From: Syntrophaceae bacterium UBA6109
GTDB lineage: Bacteria > Desulfobacterota > Syntrophia > Syntrophales > UBA6109
DNA: 64,000 nucleotides
Direction of reading: 5' to 3'
Assembly: GCA_002428445.1 (NCBI GenBank)
Contig: DIWJ01000026.1
Span: forward strand, 69,041 to 133,040
Shown here: positions 44,332-52,698 of the stretch, piece after piece
Numbering within the stretch: position 1 is the stretch's first letter
Layout of the letters: each line of letters opens with the position of its first letter
Translations under genes and position numbers: made by a program
Notes under the pieces: generated by a model
Seen by the model: the letters and a program-made list of their open reading frames with translations, nothing else
Told to the model about the DNA's origin: nothing
Database searches by the model: none

Positions 44332-46521
44332 ATGAACGACAGGGGAAATGGTGTCGGACATCGCTGGAAATTCTTCCGCGCCGGCGGCTTCGACCAGGTC
44401 CGGCTGGAATCCGCCGCGGATCTGGCCGCCCTGGACGGTCTCGACCAGAAACTCTGGATGGCGCTGACCTGTCCGACGAACGGCCTGGAGATGGACGGCA
44501 GGACCCTCGAACTTCTCGATGCCGACAGCGACGGCCGTATCCGCGCCCCCGAGATCCTCTCCGCCGTGCGCTGGATTCTTCCGCTCCTGAAGAACCCGGA
44601 TGACCTGACGAAGGAATCGCCGGAACTGCAGCTCGCCGCGATCAACGATGCCACACCCGAAGGGAAATGCCTCTTCAAATCCGCACGCCACATCCTCGCG
44701 AGCCTCGGCAAGAAGGATGCCGCTCTTCTCACGGTCGACGACACGGCGGATGCAGCCCGGCTCCTGGCGCAAAACAAGTTCAACGGAGACGGCATCGTAC
44801 CCGTCGATTGCGCCGAGGACGACGAAACGAAGAAGATCATCGGCGAGATCCTCGACTGCCTGGGCTCGGAAACGGACCGCAGCGGCATGCCCGGAGTCTC
44901 TCAGGAAAAGCTGGACCGGTTCTTCGCCGATGCGAAAGCCTATGACGCCTGGTATCGGGGCGGCGACCTGGCAGATCCCGTGGTCTTCCCCCTGGCGGGA
45001 GAGACGGATGCCGGAACGGCGGCGCTGCGGGCCGTCCAAGCCAAGGTGGAGGACTATTTTGCCCGCTGCCGGCTGGCTGCCTTTGACGACCGGTCGCTGC
45101 CCGCGGTGAACCGGCCGGAGACGGAATACCTCGCCTTCGCCGGCAGGATCCTTTCGCTGGCCGTCGGAGAGGCTGTCGACCTTCCGCTGGCGAAGGTTGC
45201 GGCGGGCAGGAGCCTGCCGCTGAAGGAAGGCCTCAACCCGGCCTGGGCCGCCCGCATGGGGGTGGTCGCCGCGCGGGTCGTGCGGCCGCTTCTCGGCGAC
45301 CGGGAAACCCTGAGCGAAGCGGAATGGTTTGCCCTCATCGATCGTTTCGCCGCCTATGAAGACCGGCTTTCGCAGAAGGCGGGCGCTGCTGTGGAGAAGC
45401 TGGGGATCGCCAGGATCCGCGAGATTCTCGCCGGCGACGCCCAGGCCCGCATCACCGACCTCGTCGACCGCGACCGGGCTCTCGAAGCGGAATTCGACTC
45501 CTGCATGCAGGTGGACAGGCTGGTCCGGTACCACCGCAATCTCTTCACGCTGCTGAACAACTTCGTGTCTTTCAGCGACTTCTACACCCGCAAGGCGAAA
45601 GCCGTCTTCCAGGCCGGAACGCTCTACCTCGACGGGAGGAGCTGCGACCTGTGCGTCCGCGTCGACGATCCGAGCCGGCACGCCCTGCTGGCCACGCTCA
45701 GCAAGATGTATCTGGCCTACTGCGACTGCACGCGGCGGGGTGGAACGGACAAGATGACGATCGCCGCGGCCTTCACCGGCGGGGACTCCGATTTTCTCAT
45801 GGCGGGCCGCAACGGCCTCTTCTATGACCGCAAGGGACAGGATTGGGACGCGACGATCGTGCGGGTGATCGAACATCCGATCAGCATCCGCCAGGCCTTC
45901 TGGAGCCCCTATAAGCAGACGATCAAAATGATCGGCGAGCAGATCCAGAAGCTCGCCGCCGCCCGCGCCAAGACGGCAAGCGACAAGGCCGCCGCCGGCG
46001 TCGCCGCGGCGGCGGAAAAGGCTGTCGGCGTCAAGGCCGCACCCCCCCCGCCCGCCGCACCATTCGACGTCGGGAAGTTTGCCGGCATCTTCGCCGCTGT
46101 CGGCCTCGCCCTCGGCGCCATCGGTACGGCGATCGCCGCTGTCGTAACAGGCCTCCTGAAACTCAACTGGTGGCAGCTGCCGCTGGCACTGGTAGGACTG
46201 ATCCTGCTGATTTCCGGCCCCTCGATGATCATTGCCTGGCTGAAACTGCGGCAGCGGAACCTCGGACCGCTGCTGGACGCCAACGGCTGGGCGGTCAACG
46301 CCCGCGCCCGGATCAACATTCCCTTCGGCGGATCGCTGACGAAGGTGGCCGCCCTGCCGGAAGGGGCGGAGCGTTCGCTGCAGGATCCCTTCGCGGAGAA
46401 GAAAAAGCGCTGGCCGTATGTCCTTGCCCTGCTGGTGGTTCTGGGGATCCTGTTGTACGCCCTCAACGTCTTCGGCCTTCTTCACGAGTGGACGTGCGGC
46501 CTGATCGGCCGGCCCCGATAA
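44332..46521 (+). CDS. Large EF-hand membrane protein of unknown function
   Basis: 729 residues. A canonical EF-hand loop (DADSDGRIRAPE, residues 63-74, Asp/Asp/Asp/Gly/Ile/Glu) appears near the N-terminus, with a degenerate second one (FNGDGIVPVD). A long Ala/Asp-rich middle is mainly helical. The last ~170 residues hold an Ala/Lys-rich linker and three hydrophobic helices (GLALGAIGTAIAAVVTGLL, LPLALVGLILLISGPSMI, PYVLALLVVLGILLYAL), so it is anchored in the membrane. The AAGGGAGG stretch seven bases upstream sets the ATG at 44332. I do not recognise a named family; calcium binding is predicted from the loop only. Confidence 0.7.
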   Translation: MNDRGNGVGHRWKFFRAGGFDQVRLESAADLAALDGLDQKLWMALTCPTNGLEMDGRTLELLDADSDGRIRAPEILSAVRWILPLLKNPDDLTKESPELQLAAINDATPEGKCLFKSARHILASLGKKDAALLTVDDTADAARLLAQNKFNGDGIVPVDCAEDDETKKIIGEILDCLGSETDRSGMPGVSQEKLDRFFADAKAYDAWYRGGDLADPVVFPLAGETDAGTAALRAVQAKVEDYFARCRLAAFDDRSLPAVNRPETEYLAFAGRILSLAVGEAVDLPLAKVAAGRSLPLKEGLNPAWAARMGVVAARVVRPLLGDRETLSEAEWFALIDRFAAYEDRLSQKAGAAVEKLGIARIREILAGDAQARITDLVDRDRALEAEFDSCMQVDRLVRYHRNLFTLLNNFVSFSDFYTRKAKAVFQAGTLYLDGRSCDLCVRVDDPSRHALLATLSKMYLAYCDCTRRGGTDKMTIAAAFTGGDSDFLMAGRNGLFYDRKGQDWDATIVRVIEHPISIRQAFWSPYKQTIKMIGEQIQKLAAARAKTASDKAAAGVAAAAEKAVGVKAAPPPPAAPFDVGKFAGIFAAVGLALGAIGTAIAAVVTGLLKLNWWQLPLALVGLILLISGPSMIIAWLKLRQRNLGPLLDANGWAVNARARINIPFGGSLTKVAALPEGAERSLQDPFAEKKKRWPYVLALLVVLGILLYALNVFGLLHEWTCGLIGRPR

Positions 46522-46550
46522 GGATCGAAACCTGTTCTTGAACACCGTTG

Positions 46551-46582
46551 ACGCCGTCCCCGCAGAGGGGGACGGCGTTTTT
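46551..46582 (+). terminator. Rho-independent terminator
   Basis: An 11-bp stem, ACGCCGTCCCC (46551-46561) with GGGGACGGCGT (46568-46578), with a short loop and TTTTT directly after. It ends the EF-hand protein transcript. Confidence 0.9.
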
Positions 46583-46634
46583 CTGCCGCTTCCCCGAGGC
46601 TGCTCAAAAATGCCCGGATGCAAGGCCCCCGATG

Positions 46635-46687
46635 CTTCGACAGGCTCAGCATGACAAACCGTGGAGCTTGTCCTGAGCTTGCCGAAG
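46635..46687. repeat. Dispersed imperfect inverted repeat (CTTCGACAGGCTCAG type)
   Basis: CTTCGACAGGCTCAG at 46635-46649 faces CTGAGCTTGCCGAAG at 46673-46687, matching at 13 of 15 positions. Elements with this core are common intergenic repeats in many bacterial genomes. It lies between the terminator and the MFS gene on the minus strand. Confidence 0.65.
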
Positions 46688-46730
46688 GATTGAAGGGCGA
46701 TGGCGTGCGCCTGCAGTTCAAAGTTTCCTT

Positions 46731-47927
46731 TCAGTCCTCCGGCACCCGGGGAATTCCCGGCGGGGCATCGGAAGGTTTCACCACGCGGAGGAAGTTGAAA
46801 AACAGCGCAACGGTCATCCCCGCGATGCCCAGGTACAGGACCAGCAAGTTGGAGTAGGCGAGGACGGAGGTGGCCAGAAGTGGCCCCATGGCGTTTCCGG
46901 CGAAGCGCGCGGAATTCAGAAAACCGATCTCGCCTCCGCCGGCGCTGCGTGCGAAGACCGAAATGGTCATCGGAAGAATCGCGGCGATGAAAAACACCTG
47001 GGCCATACGGACCAGCGTGAAGGTCCAGACACCGGGGACAACGTACAGAAGCGCCTGGCAGAAGGCCCCGCCGAGGCAGGCCAGGGCAATGGCTTTGCGC
47101 AGACCGGTGCGGGCCGCGAGCGCGCTGATGACAAAATTTCCGGCGATCGCCGCAACCGAATAGGCCATCATGATGAAACCCGCCATATTGACGGCCTCTT
47201 TCCCGACCCAATCGAATTCCCGGAGCACCTGCGGAAGAATGCTGGGCAGAAACGTGAGATTGAAGACGGCGGCCATGCACAGCGCCCAACCCGAAAGGAT
47301 GCCGCCGCGCTTCGTTCCCGCCGGCCGGTTCGTTTTCTTCTGGAGCGGCACGTCAGGGACATTCCGCCAGCAGAACCAGGTGACGACGGCGATGAGGCTG
47401 AAGGCGAAGACAAACGGCGCCCGGTAGCCGATCGTGGTGGCGAGATAGGCGCCCACCGGGGGACCGATGAGGTGGCCCGCGGTGATGGAATTCTGGAAAA
47501 GGCTCATGTCCCTGGGAAGGTTTTCCCGCGACGACAGATTCGAAATAAGGATCAATGCGATCGTCGATACGCCGCCGAGACATCCCTGCAAGACGCGGAG
47601 CACCAGGAGCAGATACAGATTTTCCGTGAACCCCATGAGCAGATAGACGATACCGTGGCCGATGATGGCGCGCAGGAAGAGGAGTTTGGGGCTGAAGCGC
47701 GCCGTCAGGCCGCCCCAGAACGTGGAGGTCATCGCCGCGAATACCGCCGATGTCCCCATGATCGCGCCCGTCCACAGGATTGTCTCCTGCTGACCGTAGG
47801 GGCTGATCTTCAGGATATAGAAAGGCATGAAGGCCATGACAAAATTGAAGGCGAGCGCCATGCCGAATTCGGTGACGACGATAAAGAAAACGCTGCGGGA
47901 GGTGAATTTGGAGAGCGCGACGTTCAT
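46731..47927 (-). CDS. MFS transporter
   Basis: 398 residues with about 12 hydrophobic helices starting MNVALSKFTSRSVFFIVV. The loop after helix 2 reads FWGGLTARFSPKLLFLRAI, the MFS loop 2-3 position, followed by LRVLQGCLGGVSTIALILISN. This is a drug or organic-acid MFS branch that I cannot refine. No clear ribosome site precedes the ATG at 47927. The gene lies 40 bases after the glycerate kinase gene, in the same direction, so it may move glycerate or a related acid. Confidence 0.82.
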   Translation of the reverse strand: MNVALSKFTSRSVFFIVVTEFGMALAFNFVMAFMPFYILKISPYGQQETILWTGAIMGTSAVFAAMTSTFWGGLTARFSPKLLFLRAIIGHGIVYLLMGFTENLYLLLVLRVLQGCLGGVSTIALILISNLSSRENLPRDMSLFQNSITAGHLIGPPVGAYLATTIGYRAPFVFAFSLIAVVTWFCWRNVPDVPLQKKTNRPAGTKRGGILSGWALCMAAVFNLTFLPSILPQVLREFDWVGKEAVNMAGFIMMAYSVAAIAGNFVISALAARTGLRKAIALACLGGAFCQALLYVVPGVWTFTLVRMAQVFFIAAILPMTISVFARSAGGGEIGFLNSARFAGNAMGPLLATSVLAYSNLLVLYLGIAGMTVALFFNFLRVVKPSDAPPGIPRVPED

Positions 47928-47967
47928 AGAAGCGGCGGGCCGTTGGGAGGAATGGGGAGGCGCATGT

Positions 47968-49299
47968 TCACTGGACGACCAGGAGATGCACGTCGATGAC
48001 ATTCGTGCCGGTGGGGCCCGTGATGACCAGATCCCCCAGCGCCCTGAAGAACGGGTACGAATCGTTGTCGGCAAGAGATGCGGCCGCTTCAAGCCCCAGA
48101 GCCCTGCCGCGGGCGACGGTCGAGCCGTCCGCGACCGCCCCCGCTGCATCCGTCGGCCCGTCCGTCCCGTCCGTTCCTGCGGAGAGAAGCCCGGCGCCCT
48201 CGATCCCTTCGGCCGCGATCGCGAAGGCCAGCGCCAGTTCCGTGTTGCGCCCGCCCAGGCCGCTGCCGCGAACCGTGACGGTCGGTTCGCCTCCCGAGAT
48301 GAGGCAGAGCTTCCGCCCTTCCCGGGCCGCCCGAACCTTCGCCTCCCTGGCAATCGCCGCCAGCTTCCGGCCGCAGTCGGAGGCCTCGCCCACGACGTCC
48401 CTGGCGATGATCTCCGCTGCGAAGCCCATTGCGGCGGCTCTTTCCCTGGCCGCATCGAGAGCCAGGCGGTTGCTGCCGATAATCGTATTGTCCACGCGGG
48501 CGAAGACCCGATCCCCCGGCTTGGGGGTCTCGGGAACAAGACCGGCGACGCCGCGCTTCAGGTAGTCCAGAATCGACGGCGGCGCTTCGGGAAGAAGACG
48601 GTATTTCTCCAGGATCGCCATCGCATCGGCATAGGTGGACCCGTCCGGCGACGTGACGCCGGAGGCGATGATGTCCAGGGGGTCTCCGACGACATCGGAA
48701 AGGATCAGCGAGATCACGCGGGCCGGAAAGAGGATCTCGGCCAGACGGCCGCCCTTGACGCGCGAGATATGCTTGCGGACCGTGTTGAGTTCCTCGATCG
48801 GCGCGCCGCAGCGCAGCAGGAGGTTCGTGAGTTTTTGCTTCTCGGCAAGGAGGATCCCCTCGCCGGGGGCGACGAAGATGGCCGATCCCCCGCCCGAGAC
48901 CAGGCAGACGGCGAGCGTTCGCTCGTCGAGTGTCCCGCGAAGATCGATCACCTTCCGGGCGGCCCGGAACCCGTTTTCATCCGGCAGGGGATGCCCGCCT
49001 TCGTAAACCTCGACCGTTCCCAGGTGGACGGCCGGATCGGCGTGGCCGTATTTCGTGACGACGATGCCCTGGTCGATCCGCACCCCCAGACGGTCGTGCA
49101 GAGCCCGGGCCATCGCAAAGGCCGCCTTGCCGAGCCCGACGACGACGAGACGGCGGAAGCCGCCGTCCCGGTATTCTTTCCGGATGGCTTCCGTGTATCT
49201 CTCTACGGCCCGATAGGGATCGGCGGCCGCCAGCGCCGCACGAAAAATGTCTTCCAAGGTGGTCTTCCCGGCTGTCATGGGCCTACCCCATTCCTTCAT
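47968..49299 (-). CDS. Glycerate 2-kinase (DUF4147/MOFRL type)
   Basis: 443 residues. LVVVGLGKAAFAMARALHD, GGHPLPDENGFRAARKVIDL, CLVSGGGSAIFVAPGEGI, TVRKHISRVKGGRLAE and SDVVGDPLDIIASGVTSPDGSTYADA mark the N-terminal DUF4147 domain; LCLISGGEPTVTVRGSGLGGRN and SAGTDGTDGPTDAAGAVAD mark the MOFRL domain. It phosphorylates D-glycerate to 2-phosphoglycerate. AGGAA just before the ATG at 49299 favours that start over the ATG at 49278. An MFS gene follows in the same direction. Confidence 0.92.
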   Translation of the reverse strand: MKEWGRPMTAGKTTLEDIFRAALAAADPYRAVERYTEAIRKEYRDGGFRRLVVVGLGKAAFAMARALHDRLGVRIDQGIVVTKYGHADPAVHLGTVEVYEGGHPLPDENGFRAARKVIDLRGTLDERTLAVCLVSGGGSAIFVAPGEGILLAEKQKLTNLLLRCGAPIEELNTVRKHISRVKGGRLAEILFPARVISLILSDVVGDPLDIIASGVTSPDGSTYADAMAILEKYRLLPEAPPSILDYLKRGVAGLVPETPKPGDRVFARVDNTIIGSNRLALDAARERAAAMGFAAEIIARDVVGEASDCGRKLAAIAREAKVRAAREGRKLCLISGGEPTVTVRGSGLGGRNTELALAFAIAAEGIEGAGLLSAGTDGTDGPTDAAGAVADGSTVARGRALGLEAAASLADNDSYPFFRALGDLVITGPTGTNVIDVHLLVVQ

Positions 49300-49366
49300 C
49301 GGTTCCTGGAACACGATACGGGCCGGAGGCGCCGAAACCGCCGGCCGCCGCATTGCGGCGTCACCT

Positions 49367-50098
49367 TCAGAATTTCATCGTAAGGGGAATTTCCCTGCCG
49401 GTGTCCGTTTCCTTCAGACGAAGGCGAAGTTCCTTGCTCTTCCCGGCCTCGCCGGGGAAGAAGACAAAGCCGTGGGCGATTTCTCCCGCCTTCACCGCGC
49501 GCCGGTCGAGAGAGCGCTTGTTCAGGTCTTCCCGGATCTGGCGCTGCACATCACGGTCGGTCAGTCCTTCGGCGCCGCCGACCGTTGCGCCGGCCGCCGC
49601 CCCGATGGCGGCGCCCTTCATCGCGGCGTCGCCCACGTTGTGACCCGAGACGATGCCGATCGCCGCGCCGATCAGCGCCCCGGCGGCGCCGCCAAGAAAA
49701 CCTTTCTTCCCGGCCTCCGGGGCAACACGTCCATATTCCGTCTTCTTGGAAATGCGGTCATAGGCGATGCTCTGATCCAGAATCGGCCAGAGATTGCCGT
49801 TCACATCGATCAGCAGGGTCTTCTCCGGAATGATTTCCAGGGAATGCTTCCCCTGATTGTCGAAGATCACCTGGACGGGCAGCACGCCCGCACCGCGGAT
49901 ATCAAAGCCGAACGCCTCGCTGGCGTCGCTCGTCTCGTGGTAAGAACGTGACGCGACGGAAACGCCGTCCACCGTAACGACATTCGGATAGGCGGACGGC
50001 ATCTTGAAAGGAAGGACCTTCCGCTCATAAGTCGAGCAGGAGACAATCAGCAAAAGGGCCGCCAGCCCGGCAAGACAGGTTATGCGAAATCGTGCCAT
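49367..50098 (-). CDS. Lipoprotein with glycine-zipper segment
   Basis: 243 residues. A lipobox LIVSC at about residue 21 predicts a lipoprotein. The middle contains a glycine-zipper pattern (GFLGGAAGALIGAAIGIVSG ... GAAIGAAAGATVGG) that could span or associate with a membrane, then a Arg-rich helical part. The N-terminal half includes VILPVQVIF-type beta strands (GVLPVQVIFDNQGKHSLEI). GGAGGTG lies six bases before the ATG at 50098. Function unknown, probably in the envelope. Confidence 0.75.
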   Translation of the reverse strand: MARFRITCLAGLAALLLIVSCSTYERKVLPFKMPSAYPNVVTVDGVSVASRSYHETSDASEAFGFDIRGAGVLPVQVIFDNQGKHSLEIIPEKTLLIDVNGNLWPILDQSIAYDRISKKTEYGRVAPEAGKKGFLGGAAGALIGAAIGIVSGHNVGDAAMKGAAIGAAAGATVGGAEGLTDRDVQRQIREDLNKRSLDRRAVKAGEIAHGFVFFPGEAGKSKELRLRLKETDTGREIPLTMKF

Positions 50099-50134
50099 GG
50101 GAAACACCTCCTCCGGCGGCTCTCGGACCGCCCT

Positions 50135-50581
50135 TTATCGCTTGATGACCAGCACCGGCACCCTGGCCTTCCGGATCACCTTTTCTGAAACGGAGCCGAG
50201 AAGCATTTCCTCGACGTTGCTTACACCGTGGGAACCCAGGACGATGGCGGACACGTCTTCTTCCTCCGCGATGCTGACGATCTCCGTAAAAGGGATCCCC
50301 GTCTTGACCCGGGTCTTCACCTCGAGGCCGGATTTTTTCAGATCCGCTGCGATCGCATCCATGTCGCGGGCGATCTTTTCCTTGATCGGCCCGTCCGCAT
50401 CATGCTGCACCTTGGAGCCGTACAGGGCCATGGCTCGGGCCACCGTATTGACTTCGCGAATGTCGATGATGTGCACAACGATCACTTCGCGGGTTCCCGC
50501 TTCCTGAAGCTGTTTTACATAGGCGAGGGCCTTGCCGGCCAGGTCGGAGAAATCCGTCGGATAGAGAATCTTGCTGAACAT
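50135..50581 (-). CDS. Universal stress protein (UspA family)
   Basis: 148 residues. MFSKILYPTDFSDLAGKAL and IVLGSHGVSNVEEMLLGSVSEKVIRKARVPVLVIK are Usp signatures; the latter includes the G-x2-G-x9-G(S/T)-type ATP-binding loop, here GSHGV ... GSVSEKV. The protein is probably cytoplasmic, often induced by starvation or stress. GAAAGGAGG precedes the ATG. It runs divergent to the catabolic cluster. Confidence 0.92.
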   Translation of the reverse strand: MFSKILYPTDFSDLAGKALAYVKQLQEAGTREVIVVHIIDIREVNTVARAMALYGSKVQHDADGPIKEKIARDMDAIAADLKKSGLEVKTRVKTGIPFTEIVSIAEEEDVSAIVLGSHGVSNVEEMLLGSVSEKVIRKARVPVLVIKR

Positions 50582-50803
50582 GAAAGGCCTCCTTTCACAA
50601 AGCCAATGTCATCGCGGAGCAACTGTTCCTGTTTCCCCTGCAAAAAAGATATCGTCCCAACGTCCGTTCCGTCAAGAAGTTTGTCGCTGCATGTCGCTGC
50701 ATCTCCCGGACTTCTTCTGCAGCATTCGCTCGCTGGAAGGACCGGAAAGAGACGTCGGCTTCAGCAAAAACGTTTCTCGCTTTATGCGAAATAAAATTAT
50801 TTC

Positions 50804-50851
50804 TTGACAAAATGCTGCGAGAGGGCCTATTGAATGACTCGTCAGTCATTC
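50804..50851 (+). promoter_or_regulatory. Promoter with overlapping TetR-type operator
   Basis: TTGACA at 50804-50809 and a TATTGA at 50828-50833 (spacer 18) are followed at once by the perfect palindrome GAATGACT-CGTC-AGTCATTC (50832-50851), which overlaps the -10 and start region. A TGAATGAC-type half-site is similar to operators of TetR-family acyl-CoA-responsive regulators such as Bacillus FadR. A TetR gene lies in the cluster. No gene occupies the 340 bases between the universal stress protein and the DUF35 gene. Confidence 0.7.
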
Positions 50852-50921
50852 CGAATTTCGATCTCTGATATGCAGTGCGGATCTGCAAGAAGAGCCAAAA
50901 GAACAGGACAAGGAGGTTTCC

Positions 50922-51371
50922 ATGGAGATGGTCAGCGTGGAAGGGAAAATGATCCCGGCATTGTCGGATTTGTTTACCTGGGATGAAGGGCAGGTACGGC
51001 TCATCAGTGCACATTGCCGGTCCTGCGGCACGTATTTTTTCCCTGAGTTTCACCAGCAGCATCGGCCGGGATGCTCCCGTCAGGGGATCGAGAAGGTGCT
51101 CCTGAACAAGAACGGGGTCCTCAAGAGTTATACTATTCAGTACTATATGCCTCCGCTTCCTTTTAAGGCCAGCGGAAACATTACGCCCTACATCATTGGC
51201 CTGGTGGAATTTCCGGAAGGGATTCAGATTGCCGGGATCGTCAGGGAATGCCCCTTTGAGGCGCTGAAAATCGATTTGGACATGCAAGTGACCACGTTCG
51301 TTCTGTACAAGAATGATCAGGACCAAGAGGTTGTCACTTGGGCTTTTAGACCGACGAATCTGACACGATAA
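50922..51371 (+). CDS. DUF35 (OB-fold, rubredoxin-like zinc ribbon) protein
   Basis: 149 residues. HCRSCGTYFFPEFHQQHRPGC is the N-terminal ribbon with a CxxC pair; the second pair is degenerate, with only a single Cys. An OB-fold follows (GVLKSYTIQYYM, ITPYIIGLVEFPEGIQIAGIV). DUF35 proteins are acyl-CoA-binding partners of thiolase-fold enzymes, as in the ChsH2-Ltp2 steroid aldolase and in the archaeal thiolase/HMG-CoA synthase complex. A thiolase-fold gene follows 40 bases downstream. GGAGG precedes the ATG at 50922. Confidence 0.85.
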   Translation: MEMVSVEGKMIPALSDLFTWDEGQVRLISAHCRSCGTYFFPEFHQQHRPGCSRQGIEKVLLNKNGVLKSYTIQYYMPPLPFKASGNITPYIIGLVEFPEGIQIAGIVRECPFEALKIDLDMQVTTFVLYKNDQDQEVVTWAFRPTNLTR

Positions 51372-51411
51372 ATCATACAGCGCTTCTTTGCATAAAAAAG
51401 GAGAAAAGAGC

Positions 51412-52593
51412 ATGAGAGAGGTCGCCATCATAGGAATCGGGTTGCATCCTTGGGGCAAATTTCCCCAGAAAACCTTTATCGATTTGGGAGTGGAAGCGGT
51501 TTCGAAGGCATTGCAGGATGCCCAGATTCAGTGGAAGGAGATTGAAACCATTTGCTCCGGCATCTATATTTGGGGGGGAAATGCGGGACATCTTTCCGGG
51601 CAGTACCTGGCCAGCGTTTTTGGAGAGACGGGGATTCCCATCGTGAATGTTTACAATGCGTGCGCCACGGGCGCATCGGCGATGCGGATGGCTACGATGA
51701 GCATTGCCTCCGGGCAGGTGGACGTTGCACTGGCGGTGGGGCTGGATGTATCGCCGGAAGGTTTTTTGGGGGCGAAATCGGATAACCCGAAGCAGGACCG
51801 CGACGTTTTGCGTTGGCGGATGGTGGGGATGCCCAACCCGGTTTACTGGGCGCTCGAATGCCGGAAACGCATGGAAAAATACGGAACGACGGCGGAGGAT
51901 CTGGCGAGGGTAAAGGTCCTGCTCAGCAAATATGGCGCTGAGAATCCGAATTCACGCTATAAGAAAATCTATACCATGGAGGAAGTCCTTTCCTCAAAGA
52001 TGGTATCCGATCCGTTGCGTCTCTACGAAATCTGTGCGACCAGCGACGGTGCTGCGGCGGTGATTCTCTGCGCCGCAAGCAAGGCCCGTCAATATACTTC
52101 CAATCCGATCACGGTTGCCGCTTCAACGCTTGGCAGCGCTCTGTATGGAGATCCGACGCTTCGGATTTCGGCCATTTCCGCGCCAGCAAAAGCGGAGGCC
52201 CCTCTGTTGAGCGAGAGTTATTCGGCCTCGCAGCAGGCCTATAAGCAGGCCGGGATCGGGCCGGAAGATATCGATGTTCTGGAACTTCCCGACAATAGCT
52301 CGTGGCATTACCTGCAGTACCTGGAAACTTGCGGGTTCTGCAAGGAAGGCGAAGCGGAGGTCATGCTCAAGGAAGGCCGGACTCAAATCGGCGGACGCCT
52401 TCCCGTTTGCCCCAGCGGCGGCTTTGCCTCCTTCGGGGAAGCTATCGGCGCCCAGGCGACCTGGCAAGTGGCCGAGGTGGTCATGCAGCTCAGAGGACAG
52501 TGTGGAAGCCGGCAGGTAGCCGACGCAAAAGTCGGGATGGCCCAAACGTACGGCTTGATGGGAAACAGCGGCACGACGATCTTGAAGCGCTGA
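51412..52593 (+). CDS. Thiolase-fold protein, SCP-x/Ltp2-like, lacking classical His and second Cys
   Basis: 393 residues. YNACATGASA carries the nucleophile-position Cys84. The motif normally GHPxGA reads GEAIGA (Glu343 in place of His), the usual VHDxF-like His region reads ELPDNSSWH, and the C-terminal motif is AQTYGLMGNSGTT without the usual CxGGG Cys. The SCP-x branch and a DUF35 partner upstream point to a lipid-transfer-protein thiolase or acyl-CoA aldolase (Ltp2-like) rather than a standard 3-ketoacyl-CoA thiolase. AAAGGAG lies nine bases before the ATG at 51412. Substrate unknown. Confidence 0.85.
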   Translation: MREVAIIGIGLHPWGKFPQKTFIDLGVEAVSKALQDAQIQWKEIETICSGIYIWGGNAGHLSGQYLASVFGETGIPIVNVYNACATGASAMRMATMSIASGQVDVALAVGLDVSPEGFLGAKSDNPKQDRDVLRWRMVGMPNPVYWALECRKRMEKYGTTAEDLARVKVLLSKYGAENPNSRYKKIYTMEEVLSSKMVSDPLRLYEICATSDGAAAVILCAASKARQYTSNPITVAASTLGSALYGDPTLRISAISAPAKAEAPLLSESYSASQQAYKQAGIGPEDIDVLELPDNSSWHYLQYLETCGFCKEGEAEVMLKEGRTQIGGRLPVCPSGGFASFGEAIGAQATWQVAEVVMQLRGQCGSRQVADAKVGMAQTYGLMGNSGTTILKR

Positions 52594-52698
52594 CATCGTT
52601 GAAAAAGAGAATTTGCCAACGTCATCGGACAATACGGGATGCTCTTCGATCCCGGAAACTGTTGAGCAGAGATCAAGCATCAGAAGAGGTTTCCTTTT

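Noticed and set aside
43504..47289. A very long open frame on the minus strand opposite the MBL and EF-hand genes
   Set aside because: It is antisense to well-supported genes with ribosome sites and family motifs; GC-rich codon structure leaves the opposite strand open by chance. Similar antisense frames lie opposite dnaK, the HEAT transporter and the histidine kinase.
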